A stretch of 10,217 nucleotides of DNA from Parvularculaceae bacterium UBA4496 (lineage in GTDB: Bacteria; Pseudomonadota; Alphaproteobacteria; Caulobacterales; Parvularculaceae). Both the position numbers and the translations under genes were made by a program. Under the pieces are notes generated by a model that was not told the DNA's origin, made no database searches, and was given only the letters and a program-made list of their open reading frames with translations. The stretch covers positions 1-10,217 of the forward strand of contig DGNI01000025.1 in the NCBI GenBank assembly GCA_002388885.1, given 5' to 3'. Positions 1-5,692 of this stretch are shown piece after piece (position 1 is the stretch's first letter; every line of letters starts with the position of its first letter).

Positions 1-1
1 G

Positions 2-391
2 GTGAAGCAGGCGCAGGAAACCGGTGCAGACGTTTTGATGCTCGACACGGCGGGTCGGCTCCAGAACAAGCGCGAGTTGATGGACGAACTCGCCAAGATC
101 GTCCGGGTCATTAAGAAGCTCGACGAAACGGCGCCCCATGATGTCGTCCTGACGCTCGATGCGACAGTTGGACAAAACGCGCTCAGTCAGGCCGAGGCGT
201 TTACTGAAATCGCCGGCGTCACAGGACTTGTGATGACCAAGCTCGACGGTACGGCGCGTGGCGGTGTGTTGGTGGCGCTCGCCGACAGATTCGGATTGCC
301 GATTCACTATATCGGCGTTGGCGAAGCGGTGGAGGATTTGCATTCTTTTGACGCCGACGATTTTGCAGCGGCCCTTGCGGGCGTTCGATAA
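2..391 (+). CDS. ftsY: Signal recognition particle receptor FtsY, C-terminal part (5' truncated by window)
   Basis: FtsY is the SRP-receptor GTPase that docks ribosome-nascent chain complexes at the inner membrane for co-translational insertion. Only the last ~129 residues of the NG domain are present. The open frame runs off the left edge, and the GTG at base 2 is an internal Val codon, not a start. Visible motifs are the G3 DTAGR at about residues 15-19, the glutamine-rich-loop region VGQNALSQAEAF, the G4 TKLDG with the following TARGG, and the closing GVGE motif with DL.SFD, all typical of SRP GTPases. The ending ...FAAAL matches the usual FtsY C-terminus, which separates it from Ffh (Ffh has a following methionine-rich M domain). 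It is 21 bp upstream of yciB on the same strand, an arrangement common in alphaproteobacteria, so the two are probably co-transcribed. Identification is secure. Confidence 0.97.
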   Translation: MKQAQETGADVLMLDTAGRLQNKRELMDELAKIVRVIKKLDETAPHDVVLTLDATVGQNALSQAEAFTEIAGVTGLVMTKLDGTARGGVLVALADRFGLPIHYIGVGEAVEDLHSFDADDFAAALAGVR

Positions 392-401
392 AATTTAAAT
401 C

Positions 402-407
402 AGGGAG
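402..407 (+). promoter_or_regulatory. Ribosome binding site of yciB
   Basis: AGGGAG lies five bases upstream of the ATG at 413 in the 21-bp spacer after ftsY. It fixes the yciB start and indicates independent initiation on a shared ftsY-yciB message. Confidence 0.75.
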
Positions 408-412
408 AACTC

Positions 413-1099
413 ATGACCGCTACAGCGAATTCCGGCGGACAAAAACTGACAGGCGGCGCGAAACTCGCCGTCGATATGGGCCCGCTAGCGGTTTTCATGA
501 TTGCCTATTTCCTGGGCCAAAGACTTGCGCCGCTCGCCGGGGGGATAGTCGGTCAGGATTGGGCGATAGCAGACGGCGAAGAGATGTTTCTGGCGGTCGG
601 CTTGTTCATGCCGGCGTTTTTGATCGCTTTCGTTTATTCGGTATGGAAAGAGCGCCGGGTCGCGCCGATGCTGCTTGTAACCGGCGTTATCGTCGGCGTA
701 CTCGGTTCGCTGACGCTGATTCTGCACAATAAGACATTCTTCTATATGAAGCCGACGATTGTTTACACGCTGTTCGCATCCGTTCTTGCCGCGGGGGTGG
801 TTACAAAACAAAACTTCTTAAAATTACTTTTTGATGGTGCGTTACACATGCCTGAAGACGCGTGGGAAACACTGACCAAACGATACGCTGTGTTCTTCGC
901 GATCCTGGCTGTGGCCAACGAAATAGCCTGGCGCTACTTGATGCGTGATTGCGATCTTTCAGGCGAGGCGGCATGCGGTGGCGAAAAGCACTGGGTAAAT
1001 TTGAAAGTCTTTGGATTCACGATCATTAGTCTCGTTTTCACAGCCTTTCAGGCGCCGTTCATCGCCAAACATATGCCAAAAGATGATGGCGCGAGCTAA
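413..1099 (+). CDS. yciB: YciB/IspZ-family inner membrane (septation) protein
   Basis: This is a polytopic inner-membrane protein of the YciB/IspZ (intracellular septation protein A) family, linked in enterobacteria to cell division and envelope integrity; its molecular activity is not established. The 228-residue product has a short soluble N-terminus, then hydrophobic segments at about 22-38, 58-78, 84-104, 114-132, 157-175 and 197-216. Family-type motifs are D.GPLAVF near the first helix, L.L...N..F...KPT..Y near 101-119, and W..L..R....F...A..N...W at 151-173. It is somewhat longer than the usual ~180-200 residues, mainly from an N-terminal extension and a polar insert around residues 178-194. 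The start is supported by AGGGAG at 402-407, five bases before the ATG. It lies just downstream of ftsY, and its stop overlaps the stop of the convergent NUDIX gene by 4 bp. Confidence 0.9.
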   Translation: MTATANSGGQKLTGGAKLAVDMGPLAVFMIAYFLGQRLAPLAGGIVGQDWAIADGEEMFLAVGLFMPAFLIAFVYSVWKERRVAPMLLVTGVIVGVLGSLTLILHNKTFFYMKPTIVYTLFASVLAAGVVTKQNFLKLLFDGALHMPEDAWETLTKRYAVFFAILAVANEIAWRYLMRDCDLSGEAACGGEKHWVNLKVFGFTIISLVFTAFQAPFIAKHMPKDDGAS

Positions 1100-1629
1100 A
1101 GTCCGTCCGCCGGATTGGTAAACGGCGGAAAGTCCGACAGCCGGGCTGTTTCGTGATATTGTCGCAAAGCCCAGCCAACGCTCAGAAAAGCAAGATCGGC
1201 CCAAGGAATGTCCGCCCACTCGAATAGCCCGACTTCCAGGCTCTCTTCGCCCGCCATAACGCCCGGCGAGGTCAGGCGCGCGCGATACATAAGCTGTATC
1301 TGCGAAATTCTCGGAATGGAGTAAACGGCGAGCAAACGGTCGATTTCGATTTCTGCACAGGCTTCCTCCCGAGCCTCCCGGCGAGCGCCATCTTCAGCCG
1401 ACTCGCCGTTTTCAAGATAGCCGGCCGGCAAAGTCCAGAACCCGCGTCGCGGGTCTATTGAGCGGCTGCAAAGCAGAATCTTCTGATCCCAAAGCGCGAC
1501 GGCCCCGACAACGATCTTTGGATTATTGTAATCAATAAATCCGCATTCGGTGCATACCGACCTTTCCAGATTATCCCCAGGCGGAATAGTGTGCGTAAAA
1601 TTCGGGTCAATCCTATAACTTTTGTTCAT
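1096..1629 (-). CDS. NUDIX hydrolase (Zn-ribbon-linked, NudC/ADP-ribose pyrophosphatase-like)
   Basis: NUDIX hydrolases cleave nucleoside diphosphates linked to another moiety; the substrate here cannot be told from sequence. The 177-residue protein has a short N-terminal region with a single CTEC pair (C26, C29) followed by YNNPKIVVGAV, which is how Zn-ribbon NUDIX proteins enter their catalytic domain. The usual first CxxC pair is absent, so the ribbon is half-formed or non-metal. The Nudix box spans about residues 70-92: G70, E76, then REAREEA with R84, E85, E88 and E89. The catalytic glutamates are all present, but the usual Gly after the EE pair is a Cys (C91). FWTLPAGYLENGE is a strong family signature. 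AGGA eight bases before the ATG supports the start. It is convergent with yciB (4-bp overlap) and divergent from the MarR gene. Hydrolase fold is sure, substrate unknown. Confidence 0.9.
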   Translation of the reverse strand: MNKSYRIDPNFTHTIPPGDNLERSVCTECGFIDYNNPKIVVGAVALWDQKILLCSRSIDPRRGFWTLPAGYLENGESAEDGARREAREEACAEIEIDRLLAVYSIPRISQIQLMYRARLTSPGVMAGEESLEVGLFEWADIPWADLAFLSVGWALRQYHETARLSDFPPFTNPADGL

Positions 1630-1932
1630 CGTCCTGATCCTGACAAAATAGTGATCGCCTGCCTGCGGAATATCCGCCTAAACCCTATTTAGGGGATTGA
1701 CCGTAAGGGCGCCATTTTTGTAGATGACCGCAGCTGGCGTTTTGTTAGCGCCGCTTAGTTGAAACGTCCGCGTGGGATGCAATTTCGCACGGCAAGGGAA
1801 AACATGCAAAGCGACCTCCTTGTATCCTCGCTGGATAAATACGCCGCAAACGAACCAATCTTGTTGTAAAATCGCTTCAGGCTGCGTTTCGGCGAGCCTA
1901 TCGCCTTCATAGAGCCAATTACGGAGAACAAA
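1630..1932. other. Divergent intergenic region between NUDIX and MarR genes
   Basis: These 303 bases hold no convincing gene. A perfect small inverted repeat (GCGGA, ATA, TCCGC) lies at 1665-1677, directly followed by CCTAAA/TTTAGG arms at 1677-1682 and 1688-1693; both are close upstream of the NUDIX start. A further repeat, GGCGA/TCGCC at 1891-1895 and 1901-1905, sits 28 bp before the MarR start and could be an operator, though five-base arms are weak evidence. A short plus-strand ORF with ATG at 1804 ends at 1869 (21 codons) and has AAGGGA in front of it. No good sigma-70 promoter could be picked out for either flanking gene. Confidence 0.4.
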
Positions 1933-2475
1933 ATGGCCTACTCGCTCAAAAACTCCCCGGGACATTTGCTACGCCGCGCTCAGCAGTATGCGCACGACCT
2001 TTACTCTTCCGAAGTCGGCAATTCCGGCCCGACCCCGCGTCAATACGAAGTGCTTCACGTGGTCGCCAACAACGAGGGCTTGAGCCAGACTGATCTCGTT
2101 CGCCACACCGGGATTGACCGCTCGACACTGGCGGACATGATCGCTCGGATGATGAAAAAAGGCCTGCTTTCGCGCAAGCGCACCAAGGAAGACGCCCGTG
2201 CGAACGCTGTTTCGATCACCGCTTCCGGCAAGCGGATGCTGACGTCGGCCAACGCCAAAGTAGCCAAGGCTGAAAAGTCTGCTCTCTCGGTGCTGCCAAA
2301 AACCCAACAAGCGGGTTTCATGAGAGCGCTGCGGTCTTATGCGGAAGCGCTGGACAAAATGGACCAAGCCGCCGCCGCGCCAAAGAAGAAGGCTGCACGA
2401 AAGGCGACGCGCAAAAAGACGACAGCGCGCAAAACTACTAAGCGTAAAGCCAAGCGCCGCACAAAGCGCCGTTAA
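1933..2475 (+). CDS. MarR-family winged-helix regulator with Lys/Arg-rich histone H1-like C-terminal tail
   Basis: This is a DNA-binding transcription factor of the MarR family, whose members are dimers that usually repress a nearby gene and respond to small ligands. In the 180-residue product, residues 1-50 hold the N-terminal helices with PTPRQYEVL. Residues 51-99 form the winged helix-turn-helix: SQTDLVRHTGIDRSTLADMI is the recognition unit, the wing has SRKRTKEDARA, followed by VSITASGK. Residues ~104-145 are the dimerisation helix. Residues 150-180 are a low-complexity tail in which 19 of 31 residues are Lys or Arg, interspersed with Ala and Thr, resembling histone H1 and other bacterial H1-like tails. 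GGAG at 1923-1926, six bases before the ATG, sets the start. The target is unknown; candidates are itself or the divergent NUDIX gene. The tail suggests tight or nonspecific DNA binding, which is inference. Confidence 0.88.
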   Translation: MAYSLKNSPGHLLRRAQQYAHDLYSSEVGNSGPTPRQYEVLHVVANNEGLSQTDLVRHTGIDRSTLADMIARMMKKGLLSRKRTKEDARANAVSITASGKRMLTSANAKVAKAEKSALSVLPKTQQAGFMRALRSYAEALDKMDQAAAAPKKKAARKATRKKTTARKTTKRKAKRRTKRR

Positions 2476-2504
2476 TCGGTCGCGATACCTAAGACGATCA
2501 AGCG

Positions 2505-2540
2505 CCGCCAGCTCATGCTGGCGGTGTTTTTGTTTTTTTT
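2505..2540 (+). terminator. Intrinsic terminator of the MarR gene
   Basis: A perfect 8-bp stem, CCGCCAGC at 2505-2512 and GCTGGCGG at 2517-2524, encloses the loop TCAT and is followed by a T-rich tract to 2540 interrupted by two G. It starts 29 bases after the MarR stop. The opposite strand shows no T-run on its own downstream side, so it should act on the plus strand only. The convergent methyltransferase stop codon lies inside the hairpin loop. Confidence 0.88.
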
Positions 2541-3064
2541 CGATGGTGCGTCCTGAGCCACTTTTCGACCGGTGGAGCTGGGCTTTGTTTGTTCGACGAA
2601 ACGGAACGGGCGCCATGGCCACCCAGGCTGATTGTGCGGTCATACATTACGAGCGCGGCGGCGATCGAGAGATTAACGCAAAATCGAGTCGGGATCTTAA
2701 CAAGATGCGTGCAAAGCGACCTTGCCTCAGGCGAGAGGTCACCCTTTTCCGGTCCAAGCAAATAGGCGGCATTTAGCGGATGGCTGAAGCTCGGTAGGTC
2801 AATTGCGGCGTCATCGAGTTCCACGCCAACCAGCACGCATCCTTTCGGCAACCGCATCTCGGCGAAGCTATCCCATTCGTAGAGCGGCACATGGGCAGCG
2901 CTTTTGGCGGTATCGGAAAGATTAACCTCCCGTGCGTGGTGATGCGCTGCGACCGTAAACGCAAAACTCGCATTAAAAGCGTGCGCCGTGCGCAAAACCG
3001 CGCCCAAATTCATGGGCTTTGAAATGCGTTCCGATCCGATTCCGAAATAGCCGCGCAATCCCAA
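2513..3064 (-). CDS. TrmH/SpoU-family (SPOUT) RNA methyltransferase
   Basis: SPOUT-class enzymes 2'-O-methylate ribose in tRNA or rRNA using S-adenosylmethionine bound in a trefoil knot. With the preferred start the product has 183 residues. Motif 1 is ISKPMNLGAVLRTAHAF (N19, R25), motif 2 YLLGPEKGDLS (GPE at 104-106), and motif 3 IPTRFCVNLSIAAAL at 124-138. The specific RNA target is unknown. The start is ambiguous. The frame is open to a GTG at 3175 (with ATGs at 3157 and 3145), but those starts lack a ribosome site and would overlap the divergent stress-protein start. A TTG at 3064 has AGAAGGAG four bases before it and gives an N-terminus (GLRGYFGIG) that enters the domain directly, so I chose it. 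The last eight sense codons before the stop are read from the antisense of the MarR terminator, giving a basic KKTKTPPA end. Confidence 0.87.
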   Translation of the reverse strand: MGLRGYFGIGSERISKPMNLGAVLRTAHAFNASFAFTVAAHHHAREVNLSDTAKSAAHVPLYEWDSFAEMRLPKGCVLVGVELDDAAIDLPSFSHPLNAAYLLGPEKGDLSPEARSLCTHLVKIPTRFCVNLSIAAALVMYDRTISLGGHGARSVSSNKQSPAPPVEKWLRTHHRKKTKTPPA

Positions 3065-3143
3065 TACGCTCCTTCTCCGATCTTTAGGCCGTAGCCCTTG
3101 GCTGTGTAGCCGGTCAAGTAGACGGAGGGAGTCGATTCGGGGC
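3065..3143. promoter_or_regulatory. Probable divergent promoter region with clustered GANTC sites
   Basis: If the methyltransferase starts at the TTG at 3064, these 79 bases carry both promoters. On the minus strand TTGACC at 3117-3112 is followed 15 bases later by GGCTAC at 3096-3091, which resembles the Caulobacter-type TTGAC/GCTA housekeeping promoter and would give a short leader ending in AGAAGGAG. Two abutting GANTC sites, GAGTC at 3129-3133 and GATTC at 3134-3138, lie just before the stress-protein start. GGAGGGAG at 3124-3131 is rather distant (12 bases) from the ATG at 3144. The assignment rests on motif matching alone. Confidence 0.35.
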
Positions 3144-3671
3144 ATGCTGGGCCCCATGTCGGAAAGTGAAAACACGCGCGAGGAGAATCCGCCAAAGGAT
3201 GAGCGGATAAAGTTCCTCTTGATCGCATCTGATCGCCCTGAAGCGCGGCTTGCCGCTTTTTTTACGGGGCGGCGGGCGAAGCGCTCAAACGCGCGCGTGA
3301 CGATCCTTCACGTGATGGAGCCGCCCGAGTTCGGCCATTGGGCGACAGTTGCTGAAACCATGCGGGCGGAAGCGGAGGAAAAAGCAGAAGCGCTATTGAA
3401 CGAGTTTGCAGCAGAGGTGAAGGCGCAGTCAGGCGAAGAGCCGGAGCTCATCATGCGTGAGGGAGAAACCGCCGATGAGCTGCGAAAGTTGATAGAGGAA
3501 GATGAAAGCGTCGCGATCTTATTTCTGGGGGCGTCGGCGGGTCAAAAAGGGCCGGGCCCGCTTGTTTCAGCACTAGCGCAAAAACCGGCCTATCTCGGCG
3601 GGCGACCGATCCCCGTTACGGTCGTGCCGGGGGCGATGACCCGTGAAGAACTACGCCGCCTTTCCGGATAA
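3144..3671 (+). CDS. Universal stress protein (UspA) family
   Basis: This is a single-domain cytoplasmic UspA-fold protein; family members modulate survival under stress and some bind ATP. The 175-residue product has a polar N-terminal tail of about 21 residues, then the first strand RIKFLLIASDRPEARLA with Asp30 at the nucleotide-facing end. It continues with VTILHVMEPPEFGHW, a long charged helix (72-96), the strand ELIMREGE, and ILFLGASAGQKGPGPLVSAL, ending with the strand PVTVVPGAM. The GASAGQKGPGPL segment takes the place of the ATP-binding G-2x-G-9x-G(S/T) loop but does not fit it exactly, so nucleotide binding is uncertain. Starts at 3144 and 3156 are both possible; the longer one is slightly better placed relative to GGAGGGAG. 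Only 3 bp separate it from the downstream PLP enzyme, indicating co-transcription and probable translational coupling. Confidence 0.85.
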   Translation: MLGPMSESENTREENPPKDERIKFLLIASDRPEARLAAFFTGRRAKRSNARVTILHVMEPPEFGHWATVAETMRAEAEEKAEALLNEFAAEVKAQSGEEPELIMREGETADELRKLIEEDESVAILFLGASAGQKGPGPLVSALAQKPAYLGGRPIPVTVVPGAMTREELRRLSG

Positions 3672-3674
3672 GCG

Positions 3675-4784
3675 ATGGACCGCGACAAGTTTCACCTGCC
3701 CGGGCGGCATTATTTTTTATCGCATTCCGTCGGGGCGCAGCCCAAAGCATTTAATGAAAAATTGAATGCCGGTTTTGCAGCTCCTTGGCGCACGGAAGGT
3801 TTCCATGTCTGGGCGCCGTGGTTTGACGCTGTTGATCAGTTTAGACGCGGCCTCGCGCCAATCATCGGCGCTATTGCGAAAGATATTTGTCCGCTTGCAA
3901 ATGTTTCTGACGGGATTTCAAAAGTGCTTCTGTCGCTGCCGGAAAGAAAAGGCCGGCGAAAGTTAGTTTTGACGGAAGATGACTTTCCAACTGTCGGCTT
4001 TGCCCTCGCGCAAGGAGAAAGGCTCGGATATGAGCTCGTTTTCCTGCCCGGCGGCGAGCGTCTCGCAGACCCTGACGCCTGGGCGCCGGCGTTTGAGGAT
4101 GACGTGCAGCTTCTGGCCGTTATGCAGGTTTTTTCCAATTCTGCCGTTCAATCGCCGGTCGCAGAAATCGCTCGCCGCGCCCGGGAAAGAGGCGTTTTTT
4201 CCTTGATCGACGTTGCGCAGGCTGCGGGGGCCGTACCAGTTCGGCTAAATGACTGGCGCCCGGATTTCGCCGTTGGCACGTCATTGAAATATCTCTGCGG
4301 CGGTCCGGGCGCGGCGTACCTTTGGGCAAATCCTGAAAGTGCGAGGCAATGCGCGCCGTTGAATGCAGGCTGGTTTTCTCACGCAGATCCTTATGAGTTT
4401 GATATCCGTCATTTTGAATTTGCGGAGGGTGTTACGCGGTTTGCAGGCGGTACGCCTTCGATTGGGCCTCTGGCCGGCGCCTCTGCCGGACATGAGGTTT
4501 TGAATGTGCACGGGCCTGATAAAATTTATCAGCACAATCAAAAACTATTAACGCGCCTGATTGATGCGCTTCCGGGCAGTGCATTTTTATCAACCAGAAA
4601 AGAAGGCGCGCGTGGTTCCTCAGCCTTGATCAGAGTAAACGACTATGATGCAGCGGCGAGTGTTTTGGCCGAAGCGGGCGTCATTCACGATACCCGGCTG
4701 GGCGCAGTTCGCGTGTCCGTTCATCTCTATAATGATGAAGCGGACATCGATGCGCTCGCCGGGGCGCTGTCGCCCTATTTATAA
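3675..4784 (+). CDS. Kynureninase-like, class V aminotransferase-fold PLP enzyme
   Basis: This is a fold-type-I PLP-dependent enzyme most similar in motif order to kynureninase and other class V (cysteine-desulfurase-superfamily) enzymes. In the 369-residue product YFLSHSVGAQPKA (13-25) replaces the family's N-terminal GNSLG-type loop. TEDDFPT (100-106) matches the SDFPT segment. IDVAQAAGAVPV contains Asp179, which should pair with the pyridine nitrogen. DFAVGTSLKYLCGGPG carries the expected Schiff-base lysine K205, and GWFSH...PYEFD and RFAGGTPSIGPL follow as in kynureninases. It is shorter than typical kynureninase (~400-430 residues) and there are no other tryptophan-catabolism genes nearby, so the substrate is open; kynurenine hydrolysis is only one option. 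The start ATG is 3 bp after the stress-protein stop. The 3' end overlaps the convergent exonuclease III gene by 6 bp. Confidence 0.82.
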   Translation: MDRDKFHLPGRHYFLSHSVGAQPKAFNEKLNAGFAAPWRTEGFHVWAPWFDAVDQFRRGLAPIIGAIAKDICPLANVSDGISKVLLSLPERKGRRKLVLTEDDFPTVGFALAQGERLGYELVFLPGGERLADPDAWAPAFEDDVQLLAVMQVFSNSAVQSPVAEIARRARERGVFSLIDVAQAAGAVPVRLNDWRPDFAVGTSLKYLCGGPGAAYLWANPESARQCAPLNAGWFSHADPYEFDIRHFEFAEGVTRFAGGTPSIGPLAGASAGHEVLNVHGPDKIYQHNQKLLTRLIDALPGSAFLSTRKEGARGSSALIRVNDYDAAASVLAEAGVIHDTRLGAVRVSVHLYNDEADIDALAGALSPYL

Positions 4785-5582
4785 GCCAAGCTTCAATGAA
4801 ACCGGTGCGTGATCTGACGGCTTTTCCCAGCCGCGTGCATCGTCGTGGATTTTGAACGCTTTGCGTCCTCCAGCTAACGCCGGCTTTTTCAAGGACGGGC
4901 TTACCCAGATGTGGTCAAGGCGCCGTCCGCGGTTCGACGCCCGCCAGTCGCGCGCGCGATAGGACCACCACGTATAGAGCTTTTCATCCTCGGGAATAAG
5001 TTCGCGCGCGACGTCGATCCAGCCGTGCGCATCGACAACCTTGGAGAGTCGCTCGACCTCAACGGGCGTGTGTGAGACGACTTTCAGAAGCTGTTTGTGC
5101 GACCAGACGTCATGTTCGAACGGCGCAACATTAAGGTCGCCGACAAGGATGGATTTGGAACGGGGCCCGAGCTCTGAAAACCAATCCGCCATCTCATCAA
5201 GAAATTCGAGTTTGTGGGCGAATTTGTCGTTCTTTTTCGGGTTGGGCTCGTCACCGCCAGCCGGGACATAGAAATTATGGACGCGCAGGCCGCCGGGCAA
5301 GCTTGCTGCAACATGGCGGCAGTCACTCTTGGCGCAAAACTCGCGCTTCTCGATATTCTTAAGTGGAAGTCTCGAGACAATCGCTACGCCGTGATAGCCC
5401 GCCTGACCGGAAACGGCCTGATATTGATATCCAGCTTCACGAATGGCTTTCGCAGGAAAATTATCGTCAAGGCATTTGATTTCCTGAAGGCACAGGACGT
5501 CAGGCGCTTCTTCTTTCAAGAATCGCTTTACCAGACCGATACGTAGACGGACGGAATTAATATTCCAGGTTGAGATTTTCAT
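4779..5582 (-). CDS. xth: Exodeoxyribonuclease III (AP endonuclease, Xth family)
   Basis: Exonuclease III incises DNA at abasic sites and trims 3' blocking groups in base excision repair, as a Mg-dependent cytoplasmic enzyme. The 267-residue product matches the family length (E. coli 268). It starts MKISTWNINSVRLR with Asn7, has LCLQEIKC with metal-binding Glu34, NFYVPAG with Tyr105, VGDLNVAP with Asp149 and Asn151, RLDHIW with Asp223, and SDHAPV with Asp257 and the catalytic His258. All active-site residues are present. The open frame extends 27 codons upstream, to 5663, but that stretch has no family character, so the ATG at 5582 is chosen; no strong ribosome site precedes it. It is convergent with the PLP enzyme (6-bp overlap) and divergent from the permease gene. 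Near-linkage to lolA is seen in other alphaproteobacteria. Confidence 0.96.
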   Translation of the reverse strand: MKISTWNINSVRLRIGLVKRFLKEEAPDVLCLQEIKCLDDNFPAKAIREAGYQYQAVSGQAGYHGVAIVSRLPLKNIEKREFCAKSDCRHVAASLPGGLRVHNFYVPAGGDEPNPKKNDKFAHKLEFLDEMADWFSELGPRSKSILVGDLNVAPFEHDVWSHKQLLKVVSHTPVEVERLSKVVDAHGWIDVARELIPEDEKLYTWWSYRARDWRASNRGRRLDHIWVSPSLKKPALAGGRKAFKIHDDARGWEKPSDHAPVSLKLGL

Positions 5583-5692
5583 GAAGCCGCCAGACGCGAG
5601 AGGGGATGAGCAGGGTCGCATTTGGCCTTTGGAACCTGCGGCGTCAACCCGGGGCCTGCGCAAGTTGATTGTGGCGGCGCTCGGCGCGTCAT
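5583..5692. other. Divergent spacer between exonuclease III and TSUP permease genes
   Basis: This short, G+C-rich spacer must carry the promoters of both genes. On the minus strand TTGACG lies inside GGGTTGACGCC, but no matching -10 was found. On the plus strand TTGATT at 5665-5670 and TCATAT at 5689-5694 are 18 bases apart, which would start transcription almost at the ATG at 5705. Both are weak matches. Confidence 0.25.

Noticed and set aside
1678..1965. Minus-strand open frame of 95 codons covering most of the NUDIX-MarR intergenic region
   Set aside because: It starts inside the MarR coding sequence, has no ribosome site or recognisable domain, and its start overlaps a well-supported gene start.
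1969..2643. Long minus-strand open frame opposite the MarR gene
   Set aside because: It is the antisense shadow of the MarR gene; composition is dominated by the complement of Lys/Arg codons and shows no domain.
2339..2776. Plus-strand Arg-rich frame overlapping the MarR tail
   Set aside because: Frame-shifted reading of the MarR Lys/Arg tail and then antisense of the methyltransferase; no coherent protein features.
5583..5663. N-terminal extension of exonuclease III
   Set aside because: The open frame continues 27 codons upstream, but the family begins precisely at MKISTWNINS, so the extension is untranslated spacer.
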